A DNA stretch of 64,000 bases from Hyphomicrobium sp. ghe19 (GCF_902712875.1 NZ_LR743509.1:868001-932000), one strand, 5' to 3'; positions 25,797 through 37,028 are shown, numbered from the stretch's first letter. Notes: generated from the sequence alone by a model not told the origin. Program-made: numbers and translations.

Positions 25797-27902
25797 ATGG
25801 CGGCGGACGGACCATCGGGGGGAAGGGGCCGGGTTCGCGTCGGACTTGTCGTTGTCCATGGTGTCGGTGAGACCGAGCCTGGTTATTGCGTCAACGCCGT
25901 TCTCGATACTCTCGCCCAGACGCGGCCGGGCTACAGCGTTTCCCCTGCCAACGAATACAACCGGATGCCCGAGCCCGAGATCGGCACGCCGGCGCCCGTA
26001 TTTCCCGTCATTCGTCGGGGCGCGGCGCACACCAGCGGCATCGAGATCGAGGCCGTGGAGCTGCACTGGGCCGACCTGACGACGGTTCAGGAAGGCCGCG
26101 TCAACACGCTGCTGCAGCTCTTTCGCGTCATCTTCGAATCTCATCACCTCGTGGATGCGATGCTCGACCGCTCGCGGGATGCGATCTCGTGGCTTCTCAG
26201 GAAAATACTCTGGATCGCCGGCTGGCTCATTCGCGGCCCGAGCGCGGCGCTGACGATCGTGACGTCCGTGATCTGCGGCCTTTTTCTTTTCGAGCCCGCG
26301 ACCCTGACGACCGACGTCGTGGACGTGAGATCGCAGGTGCTGATCGTCACTGCGATGATGTTCGTCGGATCGCTCTACGTCTTCTACCGGATTACGCGGC
26401 AGCAGGATTACTCGTGGTACGACACCGTATTCTGGCTCGCGATCGCGGCCCTCGCGGTTTTTGTGCTGACGTTTTACGACGTGCTGTTGCCGCTCCTCAA
26501 AAATGTTCCAGATCTCGAGATTGGACCGGAGCGTGGCGCCGGTGCGCATGCGGTGGACTGCGCAATCGCCGGGTCTTCGGCGGCGGCTTGCTACATCAAC
26601 GGACTTTACAAAGTCATCATCTGGGGCTGGCGCATTTGGGGCGGCGTGATGCTGTTCGCCACGGCGTTGCTGGGCCTCGCTTACGTGCGTGCGCTGAAGA
26701 CGGGAGATCATTCGCGCCTGGCGACTGTCTCGACGAGCATCGCCATTTTGATCATGCAATTCCTGCTTTGGACGACGGTCGTCGTCAGCGCGATCTATCC
26801 GATCCTCAATCGCGCCGAGACGATCACGACACTCAAGGAAGCAAAGCCGTTCATCGAGCGCGCGATCGAGGCTCGTCAGATCGACAGGACCAGCGCCGTC
26901 GCGAAGCTCGTGCAGGTTCCCAATATCGAACTCGACTGGATCGGCCGCTTCAAATTCATCTTCGCGGCGGCCGCGCTGACCGTGATGCTGTTCATCATCG
27001 GCGGCGGCATTCTGATCGAACTCCGGCATTTGCGAGCACGACGAGGCCTTTCCGATCTCGAGCACACGGCGCGGAACATGCCGAGGCTGCTGTTCAATCC
27101 TTTTCTGGTCGCGCTGCTGATCGTGGCGTTCATCGTCGTCATGGCGCTCGTGTTCGTGCAGCCCTATCTCGACAGCAACCATGTCTTCGTGACGCTGCGC
27201 AGCTACATTCTCCCAGTTGCGGCCGTCGTTGCGCTGGCGCTGCCGTTCTTCTTCGGGCGGCGCATTGCGAACGTCGTCAACGTCGCGCGCGATCTCATCG
27301 ATCATCATTATCAGCCGCGGCAGGAAACGGCGGCGTACTTCATCCCGTCGGCGTTTCGTTCGCGTTTCCGCCATTTGCGGCGCGAGCGACTTCAGGGCCG
27401 GCTCAACCTCGTTCTCGAACATTTCGTGCAGAACCAGGGATACGACGGCGTCATTTTCCTGGCGCACAGCCAGGGCTCGGTCATCGTGTATGACTTCCTG
27501 CGAGATAACGGCCCACATTACGCGCGGCTGGGCGACGCTTCGCCAGCGCTGCTGACGTTCGGCTCGCCACTCGGCACGCTCTACCAAAAGTATTTCCATG
27601 AGTACTCGGCATCGAAGGGGGCGCCCCTCGGCATTGCCGCGAGCCTCAAATGCTGGATTAATCTCTATCGCGTCGACGATTACATCGGCGGGCGCATCAA
27701 CCCCCCGCCAGGGCTTCGCGTCGACAATCATGTGATGGGGATCGGCGGCCACACCGGCTACTGGACGGAGCCCGACGTCGCCGAGGCGCTTGACGCTATT
27801 TTGACGGGCAAGGTTGCGGACGCCACGAAGCCGCCGCCGCTGCCGCCGCCACCTATGACGCCTTCGGCGCCTTATGCGGTTCGTGCTATGCGGAGAGCAT
27901 GA
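25797..27902 (+). CDS. Multi-pass membrane protein with split alpha/beta-hydrolase motifs
   Basis: A 701-aa protein. The N-terminal 35 residues hold [11 protein letters not shown], like the oxyanion-loop strand of lipases. The C-terminal part (about 540-640) holds [14 protein letters not shown], a nucleophile-elbow-like Ser motif. Between them about eight hydrophobic helices occur (roughly 135-165, 180-198, 215-240, 280-300, 315-340, 380-405, 435-455, 465-485). It thus looks like a hydrolase fold with a membrane domain inserted. The stop overlaps the ruvC start (ATGA). The substrate is unknown; a lipid would fit. Confidence 0.7.
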   Translation: MAADGPSGGRGRVRVGLVVVHGVGETEPGYCVNAVLDTLAQTRPGYSVSPANEYNRMPEPEIGTPAPVFPVIRRGAAHTSGIEIEAVELHWADLTTVQEGRVNTLLQLFRVIFESHHLVDAMLDRSRDAISWLLRKILWIAGWLIRGPSAALTIVTSVICGLFLFEPATLTTDVVDVRSQVLIVTAMMFVGSLYVFYRITRQQDYSWYDTVFWLAIAALAVFVLTFYDVLLPLLKNVPDLEIGPERGAGAHAVDCAIAGSSAAACYINGLYKVIIWGWRIWGGVMLFATALLGLAYVRALKTGDHSRLATVSTSIAILIMQFLLWTTVVVSAIYPILNRAETITTLKEAKPFIERAIEARQIDRTSAVAKLVQVPNIELDWIGRFKFIFAAAALTVMLFIIGGGILIELRHLRARRGLSDLEHTARNMPRLLFNPFLVALLIVAFIVVMALVFVQPYLDSNHVFVTLRSYILPVAAVVALALPFFFGRRIANVVNVARDLIDHHYQPRQETAAYFIPSAFRSRFRHLRRERLQGRLNLVLEHFVQNQGYDGVIFLAHSQGSVIVYDFLRDNGPHYARLGDASPALLTFGSPLGTLYQKYFHEYSASKGAPLGIAASLKCWINLYRVDDYIGGRINPPPGLRVDNHVMGIGGHTGYWTEPDVAEALDAILTGKVADATKPPPLPPPPMTPSAPYAVRAMRRA

Positions 27903-28426
27903 ATGGACGAACGATTCGCATTATCGGCATCGACCCCGGCTTGCGGCGGACGGGATGGGGCATCGTCGAAAGCGACGGCGTCCGGCTCGTGTACGTCGCG
28001 TCCGGCGTCATCACGCCACCGAAGGACGACGATCTCGCCTATCGGCTATCTGCGCTCTTCGACGCCGTGACGAGCGTCATCCAGAGCTTCAGCCCGTCGG
28101 AAGCCGCGGTCGAAGAGACCTTCGTCAACGAGAATCCGCGCTCGACGTTGAAGCTCGGGCAGGCGCGCGGCGCCGTTCTGCTCGCGCCCGCCCGGCTCGG
28201 ATTGCGCGTCGCCGAATACACTCCGAACTTGATCAAGAAGTCGGTGACCGGCGCGGGACACGCTGAGAAGCAACAGATCCAGGCGATGATCGGCTTTCTT
28301 TTGCCGAAGGCGACGTTCGGATGCGCGGATGAAGCCGATGCGCTGGCGATCGCCATCACGCACGCGCATCACCGCGTCAGCCGGCAGCGCCTGGCGGCCG
28401 TTGCAACCAAGGTCGCTTCCACATGA
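27899..28426 (+). CDS. ruvC: Holliday junction resolvase RuvC
   Basis: A 175-aa endonuclease that cuts Holliday junctions during recombination repair. Catalytic acidic residues are in [14 protein letters not shown] (Asp near residue 10), AAVEETFVN (Glu near 66) and the C-terminal [14 protein letters not shown] (two Asp). A GGAGAG box lies right before the ATG. It overlaps the preceding membrane-protein stop and the following ruvA start by four bases each. Confidence 0.97.
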   Translation: MNGRTIRIIGIDPGLRRTGWGIVESDGVRLVYVASGVITPPKDDDLAYRLSALFDAVTSVIQSFSPSEAAVEETFVNENPRSTLKLGQARGAVLLAPARLGLRVAEYTPNLIKKSVTGAGHAEKQQIQAMIGFLLPKATFGCADEADALAIAITHAHHRVSRQRLAAVATKVAST

Positions 28427-29046
28427 TTGGCAAGCTCAAGGGCAAAGTCGACGCTGTCGGCGAAAGTTTTCTCATCATCGACGTCAACGGCGTCGGCTAC
28501 GAAGTGCAGGCGTCATCGCGGACGCTGCGCAATTTGAAGCCGGGCGACGATGTGGCGCTGACGATCGATACGCACGTGCGCGAGGATGCGATCCGGCTCT
28601 TCGGGTTTCAGAGCGAGTTCGAGCGGAGCTGGTTCCGGACGCTGCAGTCGATCCAGGGAGTCGGTGCGAAAGTCGCGCTGAGCGTTCTCGGCATTATGTC
28701 GCCGCAGGATCTCGCGAGTGCGGTGGCGCTCGGCAATTGGGCTGCGGTCGAAGAGGCGCCGGGCGTCGGCAAGAAGCTGGCTTTGCGCATCGTTGCAGAA
28801 TTGAAGGATAAGGCGCCGGGGCTCTCGCTCGGAGGCCACGCCATTCCAGCAGGCGGCCATGCGACGCCGCAGGCGAATGGCTCCTCCGCGGGATTGGCCT
28901 TCTCGGAGGCACTCTCGGCGCTGACAAATCTCGGCTACAACCCTGCTCAGGCCAGTGCCGCGGTCGCCGTTGCTTCGAAGGAGCTTGGAGACGCCGCGGA
29001 TACAGCGGGGCTCATCAAGCGTAGTCTCAAGGAATTGGCTCGCTAG
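28423..29046 (+). CDS. ruvA: Holliday junction branch migration protein RuvA
   Basis: A 207-aa junction-binding protein of the RuvAB motor. The N-terminal OB-fold begins [10 protein letters not shown], the two helix-hairpin-helix motifs include [16 protein letters not shown] and [14 protein letters not shown], and the C-terminal RuvB-binding domain ends at KRSLKELAR. Length is normal. It overlaps ruvC (ATGA) and is separated from ruvB by a small membrane-protein gene. Confidence 0.97.
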   Translation: MIGKLKGKVDAVGESFLIIDVNGVGYEVQASSRTLRNLKPGDDVALTIDTHVREDAIRLFGFQSEFERSWFRTLQSIQGVGAKVALSVLGIMSPQDLASAVALGNWAAVEEAPGVGKKLALRIVAELKDKAPGLSLGGHAIPAGGHATPQANGSSAGLAFSEALSALTNLGYNPAQASAAVAVASKELGDAADTAGLIKRSLKELAR

Positions 29047-29088
29047 AGCGCGGACCGCGGAATCTCAATCGGAACAGTGCGCCAACCC

Positions 29089-29508
29089 ATGAGACAAATT
29101 ACTTTGAGCAACACTCAACGCGCGCTCTGGATGGTGCTTATCACATCGCTGGCGCTGCCGTTTTTTGCGGGCATCGTCGATCTCGGGCTGATGCTTCTCA
29201 GCCCGGCGACCGATTTCCTGCTGCCGTCGCGTGGCGGCGAAGGCCTTGGCGAGGCCGGGATCGACGCGTTCGTCTGGAGCGCTTTTCCGGCGACGGTTTC
29301 GGCGCTGGGCTTAACGCCGTTCGTCCTGCAGACAGGCACTTACGGCTGGCTCGAGGCGGCAATTGCCGGGGTTCTCGGCTTCATGGCGGCCGTCATCATT
29401 TTCCCGTTCGGCGCGAGTACAGGCGTACCATTCCTGGCCTTCGCTGCGGGTCTTCTCTTCATCGGCATGCGGGCGTTGCTGATGATGATCGGCATTCTCA
29501 AACGCTGA
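29089..29508 (+). CDS. Small four-helix-type membrane protein between ruvA and ruvB
   Basis: About 139 aa from the ATG at 29089; a GTG at 29077 with GGAA just before it is the alternative. Hydrophobic segments occur at about 10-33, 60-80, 85-105 and 110-130. No family recognised. It sits inside the ruvCAB run, 42 bp after ruvA and 64 bp before ruvB, so it is probably co-transcribed with DNA-repair genes, but a functional link is not shown. Confidence 0.7.
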   Translation: MRQITLSNTQRALWMVLITSLALPFFAGIVDLGLMLLSPATDFLLPSRGGEGLGEAGIDAFVWSAFPATVSALGLTPFVLQTGTYGWLEAAIAGVLGFMAAVIIFPFGASTGVPFLAFAAGLLFIGMRALLMMIGILKR

Positions 29509-29572
29509 AATCGGGCTTCAGACGTCAGCCGGTCGACTTGACGGCGCTGGCGAATAGCCTCACGAACAAACC

Positions 29573-30619
29573 ATGACCGACAGGCTCGTCAGCAGCGCGC
29601 GAAAAGACGTCGACGCCTTCGAGGCGACGATACGTCCGCAATCGCTCGACGAATTCGTCGGGCAGGAGCAGGCGCGCGCCAACCTCCGCGTTTTCATCAA
29701 GGCGGCGCGGGGGCGGGGCGATGCGCTCGACCATGTGCTCTTCGCCGGTCCTCCGGGCCTCGGGAAGACGACGCTGGCGCAGATCCTCTCGAAGGAACTT
29801 GGCGTCGGATTTCGCGCGACGTCGGGGCCGGTGATCTCGAAGGCCGGTGATCTCGCAGCGCTTTTGACCAATCTCGAAGAGCGCGACGTGCTGTTCATCG
29901 ACGAAATCCACCGGCTCAATCCGGCTGTCGAGGAAATACTCTATCCCGCCATGGAGGATTTCCAGCTCGACCTGATGATCGGCGAGGGACCGGCGGCGCG
30001 GTCGGTCCGGATCGATCTACCGAAATTCACGCTCGTCGGCGCGACGACGCGCGCGGGGCTGCTGACCAATCCGCTGCGCGATCGCTTCGGGATTCCCGTC
30101 CGCCTCAACTTCTATTCGATTCCGGAACTCGAACTGGTCGTCGGCCGTGGTGCGCGGGTGCTCGGCGCGCAGATGTCGCCAGACGGCGCACGTGAAATCG
30201 CCAAACGCTCGCGCGGTACGCCGCGGATCGCCGGGCGCCTTCTTCGCCGCGTTCGCGATTTTGCATCGGTCGAAGGTGCGGTCATCATCAATGCCGAGGT
30301 CGCCGACCGGGCGCTGACGATGCTCGAGGTCGATGGCGAGGGACTGGACGCGCTCGATCACCGTTATCTCGGGTGCATTCTTCATAACTATGAAGGCGGG
30401 CCGGTCGGTATCGAAACGCTGGCCGCGGCGCTTTCCGAGCCGCGCGATGCGCTCGAGGAGATCGTGGAACCCTTTCTTCTGCAGCAAGGGTTCATCGGCC
30501 GCACCCCGCGCGGGCGCGTTTTAACGCTGAAGGCTTATCGCCACCTCGGTGTTAACGGTCCCGCGCGCGCCGCCACGCCGGAACTGCCTATTTTCGAGGA
30601 CGGCGAAGACGGGACTTAA
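29573..30619 (+). CDS. ruvB: Holliday junction branch migration ATPase RuvB
   Basis: A 348-aa hexameric AAA+ helicase. Walker A is [12 protein letters not shown] (near residue 63), Walker [11 protein letters not shown], sensor 1 [10 protein letters not shown] and the arginine-finger region LRDRFGI; a C-terminal winged helix includes [14 protein letters not shown]. Length is typical. Together with RuvA and RuvC it completes the resolvasome. Confidence 0.98.
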   Translation: MTDRLVSSARKDVDAFEATIRPQSLDEFVGQEQARANLRVFIKAARGRGDALDHVLFAGPPGLGKTTLAQILSKELGVGFRATSGPVISKAGDLAALLTNLEERDVLFIDEIHRLNPAVEEILYPAMEDFQLDLMIGEGPAARSVRIDLPKFTLVGATTRAGLLTNPLRDRFGIPVRLNFYSIPELELVVGRGARVLGAQMSPDGAREIAKRSRGTPRIAGRLLRRVRDFASVEGAVIINAEVADRALTMLEVDGEGLDALDHRYLGCILHNYEGGPVGIETLAAALSEPRDALEEIVEPFLLQQGFIGRTPRGRVLTLKAYRHLGVNGPARAATPELPIFEDGEDGT

Positions 30620-30739
30620 CGCCGCTCTCGCCCGTCTTGGGCCGCTTTCGGGTGGCGAAGTTCACGGATTCGACAGCATTCTGCAGCCAGAATGCAGGGA
30701 GGTTCGTCCGCCCGCTGCACGGTTCGAGGGAAAACGGGT

Positions 30740-31684
30740 TTGATCAGTCGCCGCGATTTGCTGAAGTTGACGGGTGTGGCCGGTGTCGGCTCGACGGCGC
30801 TCAGCGGTTACGCGCTCGCCGAAGCCTTCCGCGAAAGAGTGACGTCCTACAACCTGACGCTTCCCAACTGGACGCCGGGTCTCAAACTGAAGTTTGCCGT
30901 GCTCGCGGACCTTCACGTTTGCGAGCCTTGGATGTCGGTCGAGCGGCTCGAAGTCATCGTCGAGCAGACGAATAAGCTCGGTGTGGACGCGGTATTGCTG
31001 CTCGGGGATTACGTCGTCGGGCATCGGCTCGGGAAATATTCGGGTCGGGTAAGCAATGGCGCTTGGGCGACGGTTCTAAGTCGGCTCAAGGCGCCGCTTG
31101 GCGTCCATGCCGTTCTCGGCAATCACGACTGGTGGGAATCCCGCGACGTGCAGAAAAAACGCGCGGGCCCGACGCCCGCGGGATTGGCGCTGCAAGTCGT
31201 CGGCATTCCGGTGTACGAAAACAATGCCGTGCGGCTCGAGAAGGATGGGCAAGCTTTCTGGCTTGCCGGTCTCGGCGATCAATGGGCTTTCTGGCCGCGA
31301 AGCGACGAGTACGACGAGTTCGTGCACGGAGGCAAAATCGCCTATCGCGGCGTCGACGATCTTCCGGCGACGCTCCGACAGGTGACGGACAGCGCTCCGG
31401 TGATCCTGATGGCGCATGAGCCAGATATCTTTCCGAAGGTTTCGGATAGGGTTTCCTTGACGATTGCCGGTCACACGCATGGCGGCCAGGTTCGCATATT
31501 CGGATATGCGCCCGTCGTGCCGTCGCGTTTTGGATCGCGTTATGCGTATGGTCATATCGTCGAGGACAAGCGGCACATGATCGTCTCGGGCGGTCTCGGG
31601 TGCTCGTCGTTGCCGATCAGATTCGGCTCGCCGCCCGAAATCGTGGTCATCGAGCTTGGCGGCTCCGAAAGGGGCGAAGTTTGA
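30740..31684 (+). CDS. Tat-exported metallophosphoesterase
   Basis: About 314 aa from a TTG at 30740, chosen because GAGGG lies 9 bases upstream and the resulting protein begins with a twin-arginine signal (ISRRDLLKLTG). The catalytic domain has the metal-binding motifs VLADLHVCEPW, LLGDYVVGHR, VLGNHDWWE and IAGHTHGGQV in the usual order of YaeI-type phosphodiesterases. It should act in the periplasm. Its stop overlaps the TTG start of ybgC (TTGA), coupling it to the tol cluster. Confidence 0.85.
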   Translation: MISRRDLLKLTGVAGVGSTALSGYALAEAFRERVTSYNLTLPNWTPGLKLKFAVLADLHVCEPWMSVERLEVIVEQTNKLGVDAVLLLGDYVVGHRLGKYSGRVSNGAWATVLSRLKAPLGVHAVLGNHDWWESRDVQKKRAGPTPAGLALQVVGIPVYENNAVRLEKDGQAFWLAGLGDQWAFWPRSDEYDEFVHGGKIAYRGVDDLPATLRQVTDSAPVILMAHEPDIFPKVSDRVSLTIAGHTHGGQVRIFGYAPVVPSRFGSRYAYGHIVEDKRHMIVSGGLGCSSLPIRFGSPPEIVVIELGGSERGEV

Positions 31685-32172
31685 CCGGCGCGCAATGGCC
31701 CGATCTCGCCGGGCGCATCGTTCGCGACGCGGGCGGTCAGCGGCACATTCTTCCCGTTCGCGTCTATTTCGAGGACACCGATGCGGGCGGCCTCGTCTAT
31801 CACGCCTCGTACGTGCGCTTCGCGGAGCGCGGCCGCACCGATTTTCTGCGCCTTCTCGGCACCGACGCCCGGCGTCTGATCGACGGTTCCGAAAGTACCG
31901 AACCCGCGGCCTTCGTTGTTCGGCGGATGAGCTTCGACTTCGCTCGCCCCGGACGCATGGACGATCTTCTGGAGGTCGAAACGCGGGTCAAGGAGCTTGG
32001 CGCGGCCAGCGTTACGCTCGATCAGACGATCAGTCGCGACGGCATGCGTCTCGTCTCGGCCGAGGTCGTCGTCGTGCTCGTGTCGATTTCGGGGAAGCCG
32101 CTCCGCTTGAGCGACGCTGTGCGCGAAGCCTTTCAAGCGCATGCGGCAGGGGCGAAAAATTCCCGGGCGTAA
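31681..32172 (+). CDS. ybgC: Tol-Pal-associated acyl-CoA thioesterase YbgC
   Basis: A 163-aa hot-dog-fold thioesterase. Start is TTG at 31681 with AAGGGG 6 bases upstream; the open frame before it runs inside the preceding gene. The family signature is clear: VYFEDTDAGGLVYHASYVRFAER split over the active-site Asp in EDTDAGG, and RRMSFDFARPGRMDD. It hydrolyses acyl-CoA or acyl-ACP and is usually encoded first in tol-pal operons, as here. Confidence 0.93.
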   Translation: MTGAQWPDLAGRIVRDAGGQRHILPVRVYFEDTDAGGLVYHASYVRFAERGRTDFLRLLGTDARRLIDGSESTEPAAFVVRRMSFDFARPGRMDDLLEVETRVKELGAASVTLDQTISRDGMRLVSAEVVVVLVSISGKPLRLSDAVREAFQAHAAGAKNSRA

Positions 32173-32531
32173 GCCGGCGCGCGCAATATTTCCGCGGGCG
32201 CCATCGAAGCGCGTCCACACGCCGATTGACATTCGTTACCCCGGTCGTCATGGCTCATCATGAGGTAAATGGCCGCGTTTTTCGTGGATAAACACGACGA
32301 TGCGTCATTGCCATCGGCTGCATCAAGCCCTCGTTTCGTCATATTGGGCGTCAAAAGCTCTCGACGCGAATGAGTGTGGTGGGCGATGGCGCTTGCTACC
32401 GGGGTGGACGTCATTACGCCGTCATACGCAAACTTCATCGGGCCCGCGCCGGGCGCGTCCCAATGCTGCCGAAATTCAACGGCCCGTGCGGCTCCGTACG
32501 GGTATCGCAATTCTTCGACATGGATGGTGAA
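32173..32531 (+). other. Intergenic region between ybgC and tolQ
   Basis: A stretch of 359 bp with no convincing ORF of its own. A TTGACA box at 32226-32231 could be a -35 element of a tolQ promoter, but no matching -10 is clear. The tolQ frame is open back to 32370, but the extra N-terminus does not look like TolQ. Confidence 0.35.
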
Positions 32532-33248
<717 letters not shown>

Positions 33249-33252
33249 GCCG

Positions 33253-33702
33253 ATGGGGATGAGCGTCAAAGCGGGCGGCGGCGGGCGCAGTCGACGGCGC
33301 GCGCGGCATATGCCGATGAGCGAAATCAACGTCACGCCCATGGTCGACGTGATGCTCGTTCTTTTGATCATCTTCATGGTTGCCGCGCCCCTTCTGCAGA
33401 CGGGCATCGACGTCAATTTGCCGGAGTCGAAGGGGCAGGAGATCCAGCCTCCGAAGAAGGACCCGCTGGCGGTCACGGTGAAAGCCAACGGCGACGTTTT
33501 TATCGGCGACACCCAGGTTCCGTTGGAGGAACTGGCAACGAAACTGAAGGCCATCGCCGGGAACGGTTACGACGAGACAATCTTCGTGCGCGGCGACAAG
33601 GGCGTGAACTACGGGACGGTGATGGAGGTGATGAGCCGCATCAACCAGGGCGGCTTCAAGAAACTTTCGTTTGTCCTCAATGGAGAGAAGGGAGGCTCCT
33701 AA
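33253..33702 (+). CDS. tolR: Tol-Pal system protein TolR (ExbD family)
   Basis: A 149-aa single-pass inner-membrane protein. The basic N-terminus (RSRRRARHMPMSEIN) is followed by the helix VTPMVDVMLVLLIIFMVAAPL, with the proton-carrying Asp in PMVDVM. The periplasmic domain contains the conserved VFIRGD-like segment (IFVRGDKGVNYG). Works with TolQ; the genes are 4 bp apart. Confidence 0.96.
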   Translation: MGMSVKAGGGGRSRRRARHMPMSEINVTPMVDVMLVLLIIFMVAAPLLQTGIDVNLPESKGQEIQPPKKDPLAVTVKANGDVFIGDTQVPLEELATKLKAIAGNGYDETIFVRGDKGVNYGTVMEVMSRINQGGFKKLSFVLNGEKGGS

Positions 33703-33795
33703 CACCCGTAATCGCTAAAGGACGATTCGTATGACGAACCATGATGCGCGTCGGCCAAGGAATACGCGAAGCGCTGTGCCGATGCGTCGCTCGAA

Positions 33796-35049
33796 TTGCT
33801 CGCTGCCGATGACGCGTTTCCTGGTTCGCCCTGCGGTTCGCCGCCATTGCGCGCGCTCGTACGTGCCGTCTTTCAGAGAAGGTGGGTGCTGACTGTGCCC
33901 TTCGGACTTGTTCTGTCCCTCTTCTTCCACGCCTCACTCCTCGGGTGGGCGCTCTTTTCCATGCGCACGACGCCGCCGCTCTCGCCCGATACGCCGGCGA
34001 TCTCGGCCGATATCATCACACCATCCGAATTCCTGCGTCTGAAGCAGGGCGCTGAGGACGCGAAAAACCTCGAGACCAAGGCGAACGACAAACCGAAGCC
34101 CGACGACAGCAAGAACGACACGGCGAAGCCGAACAACGCGCCGCCGCCACCACCTCCGCCGCCCGCCGAAGAGCAGGTCGCAAAGGTCGAGCCGCCACCG
34201 GAGCCCGAGCCGCCTCAAGCTGCCGAGCCTCCGCCTCCGCCGCCACCTGCGCCGGCGAAAACCGAGCCGGATCCGATAGCCAAGAAAATCGAAGAACCAC
34301 CGCCGCCGCCGGAGCCCGCTCCGGGGCCGACGCCTGACGAGAAAAAGCTTCTGGAACAGAAGCTTGATGAAGAGCGCAAGGCCGAGGAGGCCAAGAAGAA
34401 GGCTGACGAAGAGGCGAAGAAAAAGGCCGAGGACGAAGCCAAGAAAAAGGCTGAAGAGGAAGCCAAGAAGAAAGCCGAAGACGAGGCGAAGAAGAAGAAG
34501 GCTGCCGAGCTCAAGAAAAAGAAACAGGAAGAGGCCAAGAAGAAAGCCGAAGCCGCCAAGAAACAGTTCGATCCGAGTAAGATCGCTTCTCTGCTCGAGA
34601 AGTCGCCGGACGATGCTACGCCCAAAGCTCTTCTCGACAAGGACAAGCGGAAGAAGGGGCAGCAGGCGGCAGGCTCAAGCTCGACGGCCACGAACTTCGG
34701 CAAGGAAGCCGGTACGCAAACGGGCTCCGATACGGTTCTTTCCGCACGCGAGCAGGATCTCTTGAAGGGCATGCTGAAGTCGCAGCTCAACGGCTGTTGG
34801 CGCCCGCCGGGTACGGGCGGCGGCAGCGAGGTTCCGGTCGTCGAGCTGCACTGGGAACTCAATCCCGACGGTACGCTCGTGGGCGAGCCGAGGGTTACTT
34901 CGGCGCCATCGACCACGGCGGGGCAAGTTTATGCCGAAGCGGCGCTCAGAGCTGTCAGGATGTGTGCTCCGTTTCGCCTGCCGCCGGACAAGTACGAGGG
35001 CGGGTGGAAGTACATCGACTGGACTTTCGATCCGCGTGAAATGTTGTAA
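33796..35049 (+). CDS. tolA: TolA-like inner-membrane linker protein, TonB C-terminal domain
   Basis: Up to 417 aa. The listed start is a TTG with a poor ribosome site; a GTG at 33895 with AGGTGG 9 bases upstream gives a protein starting right at the membrane helix ([19 protein letters not shown]) and may be the true start. Then come a Pro-rich segment (about 110-170), a long Lys/Ala/Glu-rich helix (about 185-260) and a C-terminal TonB/TolA domain (about 315-417) with CWRPPG and a second Cys in [10 protein letters not shown]. It links the TolQR motor to TolB and Pal. Confidence 0.9.
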   Translation: MLAADDAFPGSPCGSPPLRALVRAVFQRRWVLTVPFGLVLSLFFHASLLGWALFSMRTTPPLSPDTPAISADIITPSEFLRLKQGAEDAKNLETKANDKPKPDDSKNDTAKPNNAPPPPPPPPAEEQVAKVEPPPEPEPPQAAEPPPPPPPAPAKTEPDPIAKKIEEPPPPPEPAPGPTPDEKKLLEQKLDEERKAEEAKKKADEEAKKKAEDEAKKKAEEEAKKKAEDEAKKKKAAELKKKKQEEAKKKAEAAKKQFDPSKIASLLEKSPDDATPKALLDKDKRKKGQQAAGSSSTATNFGKEAGTQTGSDTVLSAREQDLLKGMLKSQLNGCWRPPGTGGGSEVPVVELHWELNPDGTLVGEPRVTSAPSTTAGQVYAEAALRAVRMCAPFRLPPDKYEGGWKYIDWTFDPREML

Positions 35050-35135
35050 TCGCCCCAAAGTTGCTTCATTCGACCGCGAAGCGAAACATGGCCTTGGGAA
35101 TTCCGAATCGCACTGAGACGCATGAGAGACCATTC

Positions 35136-36479
35136 ATGACCTTGAAAGTCCGCCTTAAACGGCTGTTTTCCGTTGCGACGCTCGTCGCCGCTTGCGTCTG
35201 GCTCGTTCCAGGCTTGGCGCTCCCTGCGATGGCGCAGCTCAAAGGCACGCAGACGGAAGGCACGATCGCGCCCATCCCGATCGCAATTCCGACCTTCCTC
35301 GGCGACGATCAGGAACTCGCGAGCAATATCGCCGCCGTGGTTGAAGCGGACCTCGAACGTTCGGGGCTTTTCCGGCCGCTCGATCATCAATCGTTTCTCG
35401 AGCAGGTTCGAGACGTCAATGCTGCGCCGCGCTTCGGCGACTGGCGCTCCATTCAAGCCGATGCGCTCGTCGTCGGACGCGTGGTCAATGCGGGAGACGG
35501 CAAGGTCGGCGCAGAGTTCAGGGTCTGGGACGTTGCGGGCGGAAAGCAGCTCGCCGGCCAGCGCTTTTCGACGTCTGCACGCAACTGGCGCCGGATCGGC
35601 CACCTCATCGCCGACAGCGTTTATGAACGGCTGACGGGCGAGAAGGGCTATTTCGATACGCGCGTCGTTTACGTCGATGAAACGGGTCCGAAAGAGAAGC
35701 GCATCAAGCGTCTCGCGATCATGGATCAGGACGGCGCGAATGTCCGGCTTTTGACGCAGGGCCAAGAGCTTGTGCTGACGCCGAGGTTCTCTCCGACGAA
35801 CCAGGAAATCACGTACATGTCCTACAGCGGCGGTGGCCAGCCCAAGGTTTTCATCATGAACCTGGAGACAGGCCGTCGCGAACTCGTCGGCGACTTTCCC
35901 AACATGACGTTCGCGCCCCGATTCTCTCCCGACGGGCAGCGGGTGGTCATGAGCCTTGGGCGCCCCGATGGCGGCTCCGATATCTACGAGATGGACCTCC
36001 GCTCACGGCAGCCGCGGCAGATCACGCGGTCGAACGGCATCGATACCAGTCCAAGCTATTCGCCGGACGGCGGCCAGATCGTCTTCGAAAGCGACCGGAG
36101 CGGCGGCAGACAGCAGCTCTGGGTCATGAATTCGGACGGATCGAACCAGCGTCCGATCTCGACGGGCGACGGCAGCTATTCGACGCCGGTCTGGTCGCCA
36201 CGTGGCGACTATATAGCGTTCACCAAGCAGACGGGCGGCCAGTTCATCATCGGCGTCATGAAGCCGGACGGGTCGGGCGAGCGCGTTCTGACGGAAGGTT
36301 ACCATAACGAGGGGCCGACCTGGGCCCCGAACGGGCGGGTTCTGATGTTCTTCCGCGAGTCGCAGGGGGGCAATGGGGGTCCGAGAATCTTCTCGGTCGA
36401 TATCACCGGTTACAACGAGCGAAAGGTCGACACTCCGGCCTTCGCTTCGGACCCCGCTTGGTCACCGCTTCTGAATTAA
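35136..36479 (+). CDS. tolB: Tol-Pal system beta-propeller protein TolB
   Basis: About 447 aa from the ATG at 35136, which gives a proper signal peptide cut near LPAMAQ (about residue 32). An N-terminal domain (about 35-165) is followed by a six-bladed WD40-like propeller with repeated motifs such as [20 protein letters not shown] and [10 protein letters not shown]. The periplasmic protein binds Pal and TolA. Downstream lie two tiny lipoprotein genes before pal, an unusual insertion. Confidence 0.96.
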   Translation: MTLKVRLKRLFSVATLVAACVWLVPGLALPAMAQLKGTQTEGTIAPIPIAIPTFLGDDQELASNIAAVVEADLERSGLFRPLDHQSFLEQVRDVNAAPRFGDWRSIQADALVVGRVVNAGDGKVGAEFRVWDVAGGKQLAGQRFSTSARNWRRIGHLIADSVYERLTGEKGYFDTRVVYVDETGPKEKRIKRLAIMDQDGANVRLLTQGQELVLTPRFSPTNQEITYMSYSGGGQPKVFIMNLETGRRELVGDFPNMTFAPRFSPDGQRVVMSLGRPDGGSDIYEMDLRSRQPRQITRSNGIDTSPSYSPDGGQIVFESDRSGGRQQLWVMNSDGSNQRPISTGDGSYSTPVWSPRGDYIAFTKQTGGQFIIGVMKPDGSGERVLTEGYHNEGPTWAPNGRVLMFFRESQGGNGGPRIFSVDITGYNERKVDTPAFASDPAWSPLLN

Positions 36480-36537
36480 CACCCTATTTACGAATGAAGC
36501 CGTCCAATTATTAACGACGCTTCCATCGAGATCAACA

Positions 36538-36569
36538 AAGATGTGCAATATCAGTATGTTGCACATCTT
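36538..36569. repeat. Perfect 11-bp inverted repeat after tolB
   Basis: AAGATGTGCAA (36538-36548) and TTGCACATCTT (36559-36569) with a 10-base spacer, 59 bp after tolB. No U-run follows, so it is not a standard terminator. It may be an operator for the small lipoprotein genes or an RNA processing hairpin. A TTGACT box lies at 36589. Confidence 0.6.
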
Positions 36570-36735
36570 AACCGTAGTCGCAGAAGTGTTGACTTTTCCC
36601 CACTAAGTCCCGTTGCATTTTCGCACCTATTGGCTTGGAAAACTTGGGAATTGCTGCCTCTGTTCTTGATCGGGACGCGCCCTCCCGGTACCCCAGAGTA
36701 CGGCTTTTGCCGGAATCGTATCAGGAGATATGACC

Positions 36736-36870
36736 ATGCAGGGTGTGAAGGGGCTGATCCTTTTGTCAGCAGTAGTTGCGGCTGTGGCCCTCGGCGCATG
36801 CCGCCGTGAGGCTGAGCATACGCCTTTGAAGCTTGGCGGCCCGACCGCTAGCGACCAGGTTGCTCGTTAA
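36736..36870 (+). CDS. Tiny lipoprotein, 44 aa, first of a tandem pair
   Basis: An ATG-TAA frame with AGGAG 8 bases upstream; an ATG at 36730 is too close to that box. The peptide has a hydrophobic signal (LILLSAVVAAVALG) ending in the lipobox LGAC at residues 19-22, so the mature lipoprotein is only about 23 residues, ending PLKLGGPTASDQVAR. A diverged copy follows 32 bp downstream. No family recognised; placement between tolB and pal suggests an envelope role. Confidence 0.78.
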   Translation: MQGVKGLILLSAVVAAVALGACRREAEHTPLKLGGPTASDQVAR

Positions 36871-36902
36871 TTACGAGTACTCTGACTCAAAGGAGACTAC
36901 CT

Positions 36903-37028
36903 ATGAAAAGCGCATTTGTTCTCGCTACTGTTTTTGTAGCTGTTGCTCTCGGCGCATGCCGGAAAGAAGTTGAGCACCAGCCGCTTAAGCTTGGCGGGCC
37001 TGCGGCTTCGGAGCAGGTCGCACGCTAA
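36903..37028 (+). CDS. Tiny lipoprotein, 41 aa, second of a tandem pair
   Basis: An ATG-TAA frame with AAGGAG about 9 bases upstream. The signal (AFVLATVFVAVALG) ends in lipobox LGAC, and the mature peptide ends PLKLGGPAASEQVAR, nearly the same as the copy at 36736. The DNA differs more in the signal part than in the mature part, which indicates purifying selection on the mature peptide. A strong terminator follows. Confidence 0.78.
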   Translation: MKSAFVLATVFVAVALGACRKEVEHQPLKLGGPAASEQVAR

